A stretch of 64,000 nucleotides of DNA from Bacteroidota bacterium. Its GTDB lineage: Bacteria > Bacteroidota > Bacteroidia > B-17B0 > Aurantibacillaceae. Position numbers and translations under genes: made by a program. Position 1 is the first letter of the stretch, and each line of letters starts with the position of its first letter. The DNA is taken from positions 1-64,000 of the forward strand of contig JAJNBG010000007.1 of the NCBI GenBank assembly GCA_021155905.1, read 5' to 3'. This document shows positions 8,168 to 17,403 of the stretch, in pieces. The notes under the pieces are model-generated. The model did no database searches. It saw only the letters and a list, made by a program, of their open reading frames with translations, and was not told the DNA's origin.

Positions 8168-9679
8168 ATGGCCATTATAAATTCCATAGCCTCCTGGCTG
8201 ATGAAAAAGCGCATGCACCAAATTGAGCTTTTTATGAAATATCCACATGATGTTCAGGAAGAGTGGATGCATGATTTAATTGACAAAGCAAAAGACACAG
8301 AGTTCGGGAGACAACACGACTTTAAGTCCATTAATAACTACCAGCAATTCAAACAACATATTCCAGTTCAGGATTATGAAAGCTTAAAGCCTTACATAGA
8401 GCGAATGCGAAGAGGTGAACAAAACCTGTTATGGCATTCGGATATAAAATGGTTTGCCAAAAGCAGTGGCACCACTGACAAAAGCAAATTCATTCCGGTA
8501 AGCACAGAGTTTTTAGATGGTTGTCATTATAATGGCGGCCGGGACATGATTACTTTTCACTGTATCAATCATCCGGAAACTAAATTATTTACGGGAAAAA
8601 GCTTAGCGCTTGGTGGCAGTTTCAAAACAGATGATTTCGGAGACTACCAATCATTCCATGGAGATGTGAGTGCCATCATTATTCAGAATTTACCGATGTG
8701 GGCCGAATATTTCCGGGCACCGGATGTTCATATAGCACTAATGGATAACTGGGAAGAGAAACTGGAACAAATGTCAAACTCCATGGCTAACGAAAATGTA
8801 ACCAGTCTCGCCGGAGTGCCTAGCTGGATGTTAGTACTCATCAAAAGAATATTAGAAATAAAAAAGGCGAAGACCTTAAAAGAAGTCTGGCCAAATCTGG
8901 AAGTCTATTTTCATGGTGGCGTTAGTTTTACTCCCTACCGGGAATTATTTGACAAATTGTTTAACAACAGCAATATGGCTTTCCTGCAGCTGTACAATGC
9001 TTCAGAAGGTTTCTTTGGCATCCAGGATCAGCGTGACAGCAATGAAATGCTTTTGATGTTAGACTACGGCATCTATTATGAATTCATTCCGGTTTCAGCT
9101 TTGGGGGAAGAAAATCCAAGAACGTATAATTTATCTGAGGTTCAAAAAGATAAAGATTATGCCATGTTGATAAGCACGAATGCCGGTTTATGGAGATACA
9201 AAATAGGAGACACCATTCGCTTTACAAGCCTTATTCCTTATCGTTTTATTATCATTGGCCGTATCAAACAATACATCAATGCGTTTGGTGAAGAATTAAT
9301 GATCCATAACGCTGAACAAGCGTTAAAAGCAGCCTGCGAAAGAAGCAGGGCTAACATTATCGATTATACCGTAGCACCGGTTTTCATGAATGAACATAAA
9401 GGAGCACATGAGTGGCTGATCGAATTTGAAAATGATCCGGGGAATTTAGACTTTTTCAGAAGTGTATTAGATGATACTTTAAAACAAATCAATTCCGATT
9501 ACGAAGCCAAGCGCTTCAATAATTATATCTTGCATCTGCCTGTCATCCGGATTATGCCGAAAGGAACTTTTTATAGGTGGCTGAAAGCAAATAATAAGTT
9601 AGGCGGACAATATAAAGTGCCACGCTTAAGTAACGATAGAAAAATTCTGGAAGAAGTTTATTCGTTTGCGAACGCCTAA
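8168..9679 (+). CDS. GH3-family acyl-acid-amido synthetase-like protein
   Basis: 503 aa, matching the bacterial GH3 (auxin-responsive promoter) family of adenylating enzymes. The ATP-binding motif AKSSGTTDKSKFIPVS is at about 97-112, with later conserved segments YNASEGFFGIQ, LDYGIYYEFIP and YKIGDTIRF. Plant GH3 enzymes conjugate amino acids to acyl acids through acyl-adenylates; the bacterial substrates are largely unknown, so only the enzyme class is inferred. Cytoplasmic. Its stop overlaps by 4 nt the stop of the convergent gene at 9676 (CTAA). Confidence 0.85.
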   Translation: MAIINSIASWLMKKRMHQIELFMKYPHDVQEEWMHDLIDKAKDTEFGRQHDFKSINNYQQFKQHIPVQDYESLKPYIERMRRGEQNLLWHSDIKWFAKSSGTTDKSKFIPVSTEFLDGCHYNGGRDMITFHCINHPETKLFTGKSLALGGSFKTDDFGDYQSFHGDVSAIIIQNLPMWAEYFRAPDVHIALMDNWEEKLEQMSNSMANENVTSLAGVPSWMLVLIKRILEIKKAKTLKEVWPNLEVYFHGGVSFTPYRELFDKLFNNSNMAFLQLYNASEGFFGIQDQRDSNEMLLMLDYGIYYEFIPVSALGEENPRTYNLSEVQKDKDYAMLISTNAGLWRYKIGDTIRFTSLIPYRFIIIGRIKQYINAFGEELMIHNAEQALKAACERSRANIIDYTVAPVFMNEHKGAHEWLIEFENDPGNLDFFRSVLDDTLKQINSDYEAKRFNNYILHLPVIRIMPKGTFYRWLKANNKLGGQYKVPRLSNDRKILEEVYSFANA

Positions 9680-10569
9680 TAAAAAACATTAGGGCTTGAA
9701 TACGCGTTTAAAAACGGTTTTGCTTTCCTGATCTTCTGATTCGGTCTATAAAGATATTGATTGCCCGCTGTATCAATCATAGGCATGTGGTAATTACCCG
9801 GAAGCACACTATGCAAAAATTTATTCTGCACTACGTTTCTTACCTGTTCAGCGTCAACCCCGGCATTTCCCTGTAAGTACTGACCAAAATGATTGGCATA
9901 TTTTACCTGAGCACTTAGCAATCCATGTGAAAAATTTGAATGAACTCCACCGGCCGTATTGATGTATCCCTTACCAGGAAACAGAGAATCGTTCTTAATC
10001 GTTTCACCCAATCTGCCTGTCCACATAGTACAATTCACCGCGTATTGGAAACGTCTCGTCTGGTATTGAATGATAAACGCACCCGTTCTGAAGCGGTCCA
10101 ACGTCTGTTTTGCCAATAAATCATTTTCTGAAATAATAGAGATTCTGTAAAACTGAAAAGCGATGGTACCGGTTACCTGTGAGGTTTTCATTTTATTGAA
10201 ATAGAAATTATAACTGTAGGCGACCGAATTTTTATAGCCTGTTTGATTACTGATAGAACTCATGATCGGGTTTCGTTCTTTGATCATTTGCCCGTAACCA
10301 AGACAAACTCCGAGGGAGGTGCAAAGTTCCGTATGCTCACCCTTTGGTCCCAGGTTTGTAAAATTTTCATAAAGCCTCACAGATCCGTTTATCTGTGCAA
10401 AACCTGAAACGCCGTATGCCTGTAACACTATGCCAAAACGGTTAACGTGAGTTCCAATGGCACTTACAAAGCCAATGTTAAACCCGTAATTTTTTTCATT
10501 TTCGAATTGCGCTATACCATTAGAATAAACTCCTATTATTAAAACTATAATAAAATTTATTCTCCGCAT
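9676..10569 (-). CDS. Secreted beta-rich protein, polymorphic toxin type 23-like
   Basis: 297 aa with a signal peptide (MRRINFIIVLIIGVYSNGIAQ). The body is rich in alternating beta strands (NYGFNIGFVSAIGTHVNRFG, FAQINGSVRLYENFTNLGP, LGVCLGYG, SNQTGYKNSVAYSYNFYFNK, GLLSAQVKYANHFGQYLQGN, DAEQVRNVVQNKFLH). From memory these match Bacteroidota proteins named polymorphic toxin type 23 (Ntox23), but toxicity has to my knowledge not been shown for these free-standing forms, and an outer-membrane barrel is equally plausible. It is 5 nt downstream of aroK on the same strand. No immunity-like gene is adjacent. Confidence 0.5.
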   Translation of the reverse strand: MRRINFIIVLIIGVYSNGIAQFENEKNYGFNIGFVSAIGTHVNRFGIVLQAYGVSGFAQINGSVRLYENFTNLGPKGEHTELCTSLGVCLGYGQMIKERNPIMSSISNQTGYKNSVAYSYNFYFNKMKTSQVTGTIAFQFYRISIISENDLLAKQTLDRFRTGAFIIQYQTRRFQYAVNCTMWTGRLGETIKNDSLFPGKGYINTAGGVHSNFSHGLLSAQVKYANHFGQYLQGNAGVDAEQVRNVVQNKFLHSVLPGNYHMPMIDTAGNQYLYRPNQKIRKAKPFLNAYSSPNVFY

Positions 10570-10574
10570 GAAAA

Positions 10575-11099
10575 TTAAGTTGTATGGGTTAATACTTTCT
10601 CTTTCAGCGCTTCAATATCTACAGTCACACCACTTGTAATAATCTGAGCCTGTTCATAAAACGCTTCCCTTGTTTTCAATAAATTTTCAATGTATAAAAA
10701 CATTTCTTCATTTGTTTTATCCCTGATCAATGGCCTGTCTTCCTTGGCATTAAACAGACGATTGTACAAGGCCTCAGCATTCATTTTCAAATAAATGACC
10801 TTGCCATTTGAAACCATCAATTCCATATTGTTATTGAAACATGGCGTTCCACCTCCTACCGCGATTAAAGCCTTTAAATTATCCTTGACACATTCTCCCA
10901 GTGCCTCTGTTTCAATTTTTCTGAACTCCGCTTCTCCTTTTTCTTTAAATAGCTCAGTAATCGTTTGATCATATTTATTTGAAATATAATCATCCAAATC
11001 AATAAAATAATAACCCAATTCTTTGGCCAGTTTTTTTCCCTGAGTTGTTTTTCCGCAACCCATGAAACCACACATAAAAACTAATTTCTTTTCTTCCAT
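10575..11099 (-). CDS. aroK: Shikimate kinase
   Basis: 174 aa, typical length. It phosphorylates shikimate at the 3-hydroxyl using ATP in chorismate synthesis. The Walker A GFMGCGKTT is at residues 11-19, the shikimate-binding DLDD at about 35-38 with the following FRKIE motif (about 60), GGGTP near 82, and the lid Arg in RPLIRD near 121. Its start abuts the stop of kdsB (sharing base 11099), so the two are an operon with kdsB upstream. Confidence 0.93.
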   Translation of the reverse strand: MEEKKLVFMCGFMGCGKTTQGKKLAKELGYYFIDLDDYISNKYDQTITELFKEKGEAEFRKIETEALGECVKDNLKALIAVGGGTPCFNNNMELMVSNGKVIYLKMNAEALYNRLFNAKEDRPLIRDKTNEEMFLYIENLLKTREAFYEQAQIITSGVTVDIEALKEKVLTHTT

Positions 11100-11845
11100 T
11101 ATTTAATATTCATTAAACGAATAACTTTTTCAATATCTTCCGGTGTGTCAATACAATGACTATCGAAATGAGTAACAGCGCATTTCACTTTAAATCCATT
11201 TTCCAACCAACGCAATTGTTCCAGCGACTCTGCATTCTCCAGTGAGGAAGGCTGCAGTTTGGTAACCTGTTCCAATATATCGGCACGGTATGCATACATT
11301 CCCACATGCCTGTAATATGTATGGTGTTTGTGCCATTCTTCCTGAGGCTTGCCTTTGATAAATGGAATCACCATCCTACTGAAGTATAAGGCCTCCATAT
11401 CTTTGTTCAGTGTAATCTTCACTTCCCCCATATCAAACAATACTTCATGAGAATCAACAGGAATCATTAATGTAGCCAGTTCTGTTGTTCCGGTACAAAC
11501 TTCACAAAGTAACTCGATCTGGGTCGGGTCCACGAAAGGTTCGTCTCCTTGTATATTGACCACGTATTCATAATCTTCTCCAATATTCTGAAAAGCTTCA
11601 AAGCATCGGTCCGTACCACTTGGATGCTCGGCTTTTGTATAAACAACCCTCCCTCCAAACGACTCCACATGCGTATAAATTCGTTCATCATCAGTTGCAA
11701 CAACTACATCCGTTAATAATCCAGATTTCATTGCCTGCTCATATACTCTTTGAATCATACTTTTGCCAAGGATATCAATCAGGGGCTTTCCCGGAAAACG
11801 GCTGGACGCATATCGTGCAGGAATTATTCCTAAAATTGGGTTCAT
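11099..11845 (-). CDS. kdsB: 3-deoxy-manno-octulosonate cytidylyltransferase (CMP-Kdo synthetase)
   Basis: 248 aa, usual length. It activates Kdo with CTP for the LPS inner core, consistent with a Gram-negative envelope. The N-terminal motif GIIPARYASSRFPGKPL, then VVATDDERI, HPSGTDRCFEA, NIQGDEPFVDP and the C-terminal IDTPEDIEKV are all characteristic. First gene of a kdsB-aroK-(type 23-like) minus-strand group; the divergent DUF1571 gene starts at 11935. Confidence 0.95.
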   Translation of the reverse strand: MNPILGIIPARYASSRFPGKPLIDILGKSMIQRVYEQAMKSGLLTDVVVATDDERIYTHVESFGGRVVYTKAEHPSGTDRCFEAFQNIGEDYEYVVNIQGDEPFVDPTQIELLCEVCTGTTELATLMIPVDSHEVLFDMGEVKITLNKDMEALYFSRMVIPFIKGKPQEEWHKHHTYYRHVGMYAYRADILEQVTKLQPSSLENAESLEQLRWLENGFKVKCAVTHFDSHCIDTPEDIEKVIRLMNIK

Positions 11846-11934
11846 ATTTTTACGTTTAATTAAGATCTTAAAAATACAAAATTTACAAATACTTTGTTTG
11901 TAATATGTTAGGCAATCTGCTATCTTCGTGCATC

Positions 11935-12831
11935 ATGTTTAAATTCATCTTCTCTATAATTTTGTTTTGTTCTTTAAACCTGTTTCCCCAACTCTCTAAA
12001 AAACAAATTAAACGCCAGTTAGGAGATCGTCCGAAAGAAGTATCGCATGAACATTTCAAAGATTTTAAATTAATTACTGACATGCTTGATTCCGCAAAAA
12101 AAGTAACTTTTTTGCGTTATGGTATGAAATCCGTTGAGCGAATTGAATCCGGATATTCGACAGCCACAACAACAGTTAAACTTCAGGTGCACCCAAGAAA
12201 ATCCTATCTGGTAAACACACAAAACAAATTAGAAGTATTGTATAACGAAGGGGAAAGCAACAATAAAGCTTTGGTAAAACCTCACGTATTTCCTTATTTC
12301 ACCATGAGTTTAGACCCAAGGGGAAATCTCATGCGGAAAAATCAACACTTCACTATCCTGGATATAGGTTTTGATTTTACGGCAAGAACCATTGCCATTG
12401 CATTAAGTAAGGAAAAAGAACAAATAGCCAAACATCTGACATATGCCGGCAAGGTTGAAAAAAACAAAATGACATGCCATTTACTGGTGTACGAAAACCT
12501 GGAATTCGCCTATCGTGATTACACGGTTCAGCATAAAGAAACTGTCAGCAGCATCGCAGGCAAACTAACGGTTAACGATTATATGCTGCGCTGTAAAAAT
12601 AAACTGTACGACGATTATGGGTATTTAAAAGAAGGTTCCGTCATTAAAATTCCTACTTTTTACTGTAAAAAAGCAGTGTTTTACGTAGACGAAAAAACGA
12701 TGCTTCCTGTCAGCGTCAGTATTTATGATGAAATTGGTTTATTTGAAAGCTATGATTTCTACGACCTGGAAGTCAATAGACCTATTCCTGCATCCGAATT
12801 TAAGAAAGACTTTAAAGGCTACGGCTTCTAG
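11935..12831 (+). CDS. DUF1571-family secreted protein with a LysM-like insert
   Basis: 298 aa from the ATG at 11935, which begins the signal peptide MFKFIFSIILFCSLNLFPQ (an in-frame ATG at 11905 adds ten residues ahead of it). Features of DUF1571 include the strand-rich TTTVKLQVHPRKSYLVNT, LDPRGNLMRKNQHFTI and the C-terminal DEKTMLPVSVSIYDEIGLFE followed by YDFYDL. Between the two DUF1571 halves, about residues 190-240, YTVQHKETVSSIAGKLTVND with EGSVIKIP resembles a LysM peptidoglycan-binding module. Likely periplasmic; function unknown. The stop overlaps the convergent peptidase gene's stop in CTAG (12828-12831). Confidence 0.65.
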   Translation: MFKFIFSIILFCSLNLFPQLSKKQIKRQLGDRPKEVSHEHFKDFKLITDMLDSAKKVTFLRYGMKSVERIESGYSTATTTVKLQVHPRKSYLVNTQNKLEVLYNEGESNNKALVKPHVFPYFTMSLDPRGNLMRKNQHFTILDIGFDFTARTIAIALSKEKEQIAKHLTYAGKVEKNKMTCHLLVYENLEFAYRDYTVQHKETVSSIAGKLTVNDYMLRCKNKLYDDYGYLKEGSVIKIPTFYCKKAVFYVDEKTMLPVSVSIYDEIGLFESYDFYDLEVNRPIPASEFKKDFKGYGF

Positions 12832-14933
12832 TAATTCACTCCAAGATTAAAGAATACGAAACTCCACATGTCTGCGAACTCCGCTATTTGCTTATCTGTT
12901 GGCTTACCGGATCCATGCCCCGCATTGACATCAATCCTGATTAATGACGGATTCTTGCCCACATTATTCTTCTGTAAAGTAGCGGCAAACTTAAAAGAAT
13001 GAGCCGGCACTACACGGTCATCGTGATCACCTGTTAAAATCAAGGTGGCTGGATAAGCAGCTTTCTTTACATTATGGAGTGGTGAGTATTTAAGTAAACA
13101 CTCAAATTCTTCTTTATTCTCACTACTGCCATAATCCACGGCCCATGCCCTGCCAATGGTAAATAAATGAAATCTCAACATATCCAATACGCCAACTGTT
13201 GGAATAGCCACTTTTGCAATATCCGGCCGCTGCGTCATCACCGCGCCTATTAATAAACCGCCGTTGCTACGACCATGAATGGCTAATTTTTCCCGGGACG
13301 TATATTTATTCTCTACCAGGAAATCACAAGCTGAAATAAAGTCATCAAAGACATTTTGTTTTTTACATTTGGTTCCATTCATATGCCAGTCTTCTCCGTA
13401 TTCGCCCCCGCCCCTTAAGTTTGGCACACAGTAAACTCCACCCGCTTCTAAAAAAACGGCGCGGTCAATTCTGAATTCCGGGGTGTAGGATACATTAAAA
13501 CCACCATAGCCAAATACAAAGCAGGGATTATTTCCGTTCAATTCAAGCCCTTTTTTTGCCGTGATAAACATAGAAACTTTTGTTCCATCCTTACTGGTAT
13601 AAAACACTTGTTTCGTTTCATAATTAACTGATTCAAAAGGCGTATTGGGTTTAAAAATCCTTCTGCTCGCACCTACCTTTGAATCATAAAAATAAAATTC
13701 TTCCGGGCTGGTATAGGAGACTGTGGAATAAAGCGCGAAATTATCTTCCCGGGAAGAATTGATGGCGTTTACTTTACAAATTCCTTTTAATACAATTTCC
13801 TTTTCTATTTTACCACTGATGTTATGCAGATAAAGTTTGGATGAAACCGATTTCAAATAATTTGAAATTAATTTATTCCCACAAAATGACACGCCTTCCA
13901 ATAAATCTTCCTGCTGCGGCAAAACATCTTCCCAATTATCAACAGCGGAATTATTAAGACTTATTTTAACCAGTTTATACCGCGGTGCTTTATAGTTAGT
14001 GTAAACATAAAACTGATTCCCAATGTTTTCAATGACACCATATTCATTATCAAAGTTTGTAATAACAGGAATAAAACTGCTTTGCGGATTCATCAGATCT
14101 TTGATCATGAAACTCTGTCCACTGGTACTCTCGCTTCCGTATATCACCAGGTAATTTTCATCATGCGTTACCTGGGCTGAAAAATTTCTATCACCATGCG
14201 TCTTGTCCTCATAAACCAATATATCTTCCGATTGCATTTTGCCAATGGTATGATAGAATACTTTATGAAATTCATTCTTTTGTGTAAACGCTTTGTTGTC
14301 CTTTGGCGCGTCATAAGCACTATAATAAAAACCATTCCCTTTCCAGGAAATATCGGAAAACTTCACCCATTTGATCACATCTTTCAAATCTTCCCTGGTC
14401 GAAATGTTTTTGACATGGATTTCCACCCAATCACTACCGGCTTTTGAAATACCATAAGCTAAATATTTTCCATCCTTACTGATACCCATCCCGCTGAGAG
14501 AAGTGGTGCCATCATTTGACAGAGTATTAGGATCCAACAAAACCTTCGGGTCGGCTATTAAAGATGCCTGGGAATATAAAACGGCCTGGTTCTGCAAGCC
14601 ATTATTACGTAATGAAAAAAACAAAGACCCTTTTTTGAAGATCGTATTCATTTTATCATAATTCCATAAAGCAGTTAAACGGTCTTTCACTTTTTCCCTG
14701 AAAGGGATCTGACTCATATACTGATTGGTCGTCTTGTTTTCACTTTCAACCCAGGCTTTTGTCTCGGTTGAATTATCATCTTCCAGCCATCGGTAGGGAT
14801 CCTCAATTTTAACCCCATGGTAGTCATCGACCTGTTTCACCGTTTTTGTATCAGGATATGTCATTTGACTAAATGTATTTAAACATAAATTTGTGAACAG
14901 AAGGCTTAATAACGCTACTTTTTGAACTTTCAT
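12828..14933 (-). CDS. Prolyl oligopeptidase family serine peptidase (S9A)
   Basis: 701 aa with a signal peptide (KVALLSLLFTNLCLNTFSQ), so periplasmic. An N-terminal propeller half starts with YHGVKIEDPYRWLEDDNS and WVESENKTT. The C-terminal alpha/beta-hydrolase half has GGFNVSYTP, RGGGEYGEDWHMNGTK, nucleophile Ser about 556 in GRSNGGLL, Asp about 638/639 in TGDHDDRV and His about 673 in NAGHGSGKP. Intact triad: expected to cleave short peptides after proline. Only 20 nt separate its ATG from that of the divergent AlkD-like gene. Confidence 0.92.
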   Translation of the reverse strand: MKVQKVALLSLLFTNLCLNTFSQMTYPDTKTVKQVDDYHGVKIEDPYRWLEDDNSTETKAWVESENKTTNQYMSQIPFREKVKDRLTALWNYDKMNTIFKKGSLFFSLRNNGLQNQAVLYSQASLIADPKVLLDPNTLSNDGTTSLSGMGISKDGKYLAYGISKAGSDWVEIHVKNISTREDLKDVIKWVKFSDISWKGNGFYYSAYDAPKDNKAFTQKNEFHKVFYHTIGKMQSEDILVYEDKTHGDRNFSAQVTHDENYLVIYGSESTSGQSFMIKDLMNPQSSFIPVITNFDNEYGVIENIGNQFYVYTNYKAPRYKLVKISLNNSAVDNWEDVLPQQEDLLEGVSFCGNKLISNYLKSVSSKLYLHNISGKIEKEIVLKGICKVNAINSSREDNFALYSTVSYTSPEEFYFYDSKVGASRRIFKPNTPFESVNYETKQVFYTSKDGTKVSMFITAKKGLELNGNNPCFVFGYGGFNVSYTPEFRIDRAVFLEAGGVYCVPNLRGGGEYGEDWHMNGTKCKKQNVFDDFISACDFLVENKYTSREKLAIHGRSNGGLLIGAVMTQRPDIAKVAIPTVGVLDMLRFHLFTIGRAWAVDYGSSENKEEFECLLKYSPLHNVKKAAYPATLILTGDHDDRVVPAHSFKFAATLQKNNVGKNPSLIRIDVNAGHGSGKPTDKQIAEFADMWSFVFFNLGVNY

Positions 14934-14953
14934 TTTATTATTTTTGATGAGAA

Positions 14954-15706
14954 ATGAAACCGGACCTAAACAAATATACCAAAGAAGTCGAAGATACCCT
15001 TAACCGTTTATCAATAAAAAAAGATAAGGAAAAGACTGAAAAACTCAAAAAGTATATCGGCACCAATTTAAATGTGCTTGGTCTTGTTTCAAAACTCCAA
15101 AACGAAACTCATAAAAGCGGCTTTAGCTTCTTCTCCGATGATAAGGAAAAAACATTTCTAATCTTTAATGACATCTACATTCAAAGCAAATCGTTTGAAG
15201 CAAAAAATCAGGCTTTTATTTATTTAGATAAAAATTACAAGCACATCTCATATAAAACGCAATTAAAAACGCTACCTCATTGGGTCAAACAGGTTGATAA
15301 CTGGGCTCATTCAGATGGCTTATCTAAATACCTGACACGATTGGTGGAGCACCCGGAATCTCAAAACGAAATGCTGACTATTTTAAAAAAATGGAATGGT
15401 TCCAAAAACCTTTGGGAACGACGTCAATCCTTAATTGCGCTTTATTACTACGCCCGTACAAAAAAACAACATGTTAGCTTCGATCTCACCTTAGAATTTG
15501 TTAAGCCCTTATTAAATGATAAAGAATATTATGTGCAAAAAGCTGTAGGGTGGATATTACGGGAAACATACAATGTCTACCCAAAACAGGCTTACCAATT
15601 CATGGAAGAACATATTAAATATATTACTCCAACCGCTTTTACAACCAGCATTGAAAAAATGAAGGGAGAGGAAAAACTGGCCTTAAAACAAAAACGAAAA
15701 AAATAA
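14954..15706 (+). CDS. AlkD-like DNA alkylation repair / HEAT-like protein
   Basis: 250 aa, all-helical. Segments match the AlkD/AlkC DNA glycosylase superfamily: HWVKQVDNWAHSDGLSKY, NLWERRQSLIALYYYAR and LNDKEYYVQKAVGWILRETY. AlkD enzymes excise alkylated bases without base flipping; the conserved Asp/Trp/Arg surface residues (WVKQVDNWAHSD, WERRQS, QKAVGW) are present. Specific substrate not determinable. The stop TAA overlaps the next ATG by one base (TAATG, 15704-15708), implying co-translation with the glucosaminidase gene. Confidence 0.8.
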   Translation: MKPDLNKYTKEVEDTLNRLSIKKDKEKTEKLKKYIGTNLNVLGLVSKLQNETHKSGFSFFSDDKEKTFLIFNDIYIQSKSFEAKNQAFIYLDKNYKHISYKTQLKTLPHWVKQVDNWAHSDGLSKYLTRLVEHPESQNEMLTILKKWNGSKNLWERRQSLIALYYYARTKKQHVSFDLTLEFVKPLLNDKEYYVQKAVGWILRETYNVYPKQAYQFMEEHIKYITPTAFTTSIEKMKGEEKLALKQKRKK

Positions 15707-16620
15707 TGTTCTGCAAATACATATTCATTTTTTGTTTTTTCGTGACAGTCCTGTCAGCACAAAAAACGATGACTCCGGTTGAATATATCAACGCGTTTAA
15801 AGAGGATGCCATCAAAGAAATGTATTTACATAAAGTTCCGGCCTGCATTACTTTAGCCCAGGGCATGCTGGAAAGTGGAAACGGAAATAGTCTTTTATGC
15901 CGTAACGCCAACAACCATTTTGGAATTAAGTGTCATAAAGAATGGGGAGGAGAAACCTACACCATGGACGACGACTCTGCCGGTGAATGCTTCCGGAAAT
16001 ATAACGACGTGTTGGATTCATACAGTGACCACAGTATGTTTTTATTTTCCCGCTCCCGCTACAAGTCTTTATTTGAATTATCCTCCGGCGATTACAAAGG
16101 CTGGTGCTACGGTTTAAAAAATGCCGGTTACGCAACAGATCCAAGATATGCTGAGCGCCTGATTGAACTTATTGAGCGTTATAAATTACAGGAGCTGAAT
16201 GTTATTGAGAATACGCCCAAGCAACATCTGCAACCACAGGAATCGCTTAAATCGGATATGACCATCCGTGAAGTATACCGATTTAACCACATCCGCTTTG
16301 TCATTGCCAGGGATCATGATTCATTTTATAAGATCGCGCATGATTTCAATCTTGAACTGGACCAGATATTGGAATACAATGATCTAACCAAAGCAGATAA
16401 ATTAAGTTATGGCCAGAAAATATACATCGAGAAAAAGCGGCGTAAAGCCCTGGAACCGTATCATGTCGTTCAAAAAAATGAAACCTTAAAATCCATTTCG
16501 CAATTACATGGTATTCGATTAAGCATACTCTGCAAGAAAAACAGGCTTAAGGCCGATGATAAACTAAAGGTCGGTGATGTACTCTACCTTCGGCAAAAGA
16601 AAAATTTAACAAACGAATAA
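15706..16620 (+). CDS. Glucosaminidase with two LysM domains
   Basis: 304 aa, signal peptide (CKYIFIFCFFVTVLSAQ). Residues about 25-165 form a GH73-type N-acetylglucosaminidase domain (KVPACITLAQGMLESGNGNS with the catalytic Glu, NHFGIKCHKEWGGETY, YSDHSMFL, LKNAGYATDPRYAERL). Two LysM modules follow (about 195-240 and 250-300: YHVVQKNETLKSISQLHGIR), giving peptidoglycan binding. Predicted cell-wall hydrolase in the periplasm. Co-translated with the AlkD-like gene and followed by a terminator. Confidence 0.9.
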   Translation: MFCKYIFIFCFFVTVLSAQKTMTPVEYINAFKEDAIKEMYLHKVPACITLAQGMLESGNGNSLLCRNANNHFGIKCHKEWGGETYTMDDDSAGECFRKYNDVLDSYSDHSMFLFSRSRYKSLFELSSGDYKGWCYGLKNAGYATDPRYAERLIELIERYKLQELNVIENTPKQHLQPQESLKSDMTIREVYRFNHIRFVIARDHDSFYKIAHDFNLELDQILEYNDLTKADKLSYGQKIYIEKKRRKALEPYHVVQKNETLKSISQLHGIRLSILCKKNRLKADDKLKVGDVLYLRQKKNLTNE

Positions 16621-16654
16621 AAAAAAGGTTGGCTTTAATAGCGAACCTTTTTTT
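16621..16654 (+). terminator. Rho-independent terminator after the glucosaminidase gene
   Basis: AAAAAAGGTT (16621-16630) pairs with AACCTTTTTT around a 13-nt loop, directly after the stop codon of the upstream gene. A-run and T-run on both sides make it potentially bidirectional, also serving the convergent gene ending at 16689. Confidence 0.75.
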
Positions 16655-16688
16655 GTGAACCTGATTCGATTCCTGAGTTGTCAAAATC

Positions 16689-17399
16689 CTATGTGTAAAT
16701 ACCAAAAACTGTTGGTTTCTTGAAAAAATCCGGAGCGCTATTTTTTTTCCAGCCAACAACCGGTTTTACGGAAATGTTTTCATCAGTTAAGGTAATATGA
16801 GTGGCCACTAACAATTGGGTACCGGGTTGCAGCGTCTTTAAAAGGTCTTCAAACACGCTCCCGTTCCGGTAGGGCGTCTCAATAAAAAATTGCGCCTGCT
16901 TTTGTTTCTGACACAGCTGCTCCAGTTCCTTAATCCGTTTGCATCGTTCGATGCTATTAATTGGCAGATAACCTGTAAAAGCAAAATTCTGCCCGTTAAA
17001 TCCACTGGCCATAATGGACAATACAATGGAACTCGGCCCCACCAAAGGAACCACCTTGATTCCTTTTTGGTGAGCGCGCTTAATGATATCGGCACCCGGG
17101 TCGGCAATACCGGGACATCCGGCATCACTCATCAAACCCATGTCATGTCCCTCTAATAAAGGTTTTAAAAACGAATTCAATTCTTCCTCTTTTGCATGCT
17201 GATTAATCAATGAGATTGCAGCCTTGCTGATTTCAGGAATTCCACACTGTTTCAAAAATGCCCTCGCATCTTTTGCGTTCTCGGCAATATAATGAATAAG
17301 GGTTTTTATTAAATCCAGGTTTCGCTTCGGTAAAACATCTTCAATGTTGCAGTCTCCTAATCCAACCGGTAATAAATATAAAGTGCCGTATGATTTCAT
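16689..17399 (-). CDS. rsmI: RsmI-like tetrapyrrole-methylase-fold SAM methyltransferase
   Basis: 236 aa. A Bacteroidota-type short relative of RsmI (about 285 aa in E. coli), which 2'-O-methylates C1402 of 16S rRNA. Motifs: GTLYLLPVGLGD, SDAGCPGIADPGADII and PLVGPSSIVLSIMASGFNGQ, FTGYLP and the FIETPYRNG segment. The C-terminal extension of classical RsmI is missing, so the exact target is less certain. Four nt downstream of recQ on the same strand. Confidence 0.8.
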   Translation of the reverse strand: MKSYGTLYLLPVGLGDCNIEDVLPKRNLDLIKTLIHYIAENAKDARAFLKQCGIPEISKAAISLINQHAKEEELNSFLKPLLEGHDMGLMSDAGCPGIADPGADIIKRAHQKGIKVVPLVGPSSIVLSIMASGFNGQNFAFTGYLPINSIERCKRIKELEQLCQKQKQAQFFIETPYRNGSVFEDLLKTLQPGTQLLVATHITLTDENISVKPVVGWKKNSAPDFFKKPTVFGIYT

Positions 17400-17403
17400 G
17401 TTT

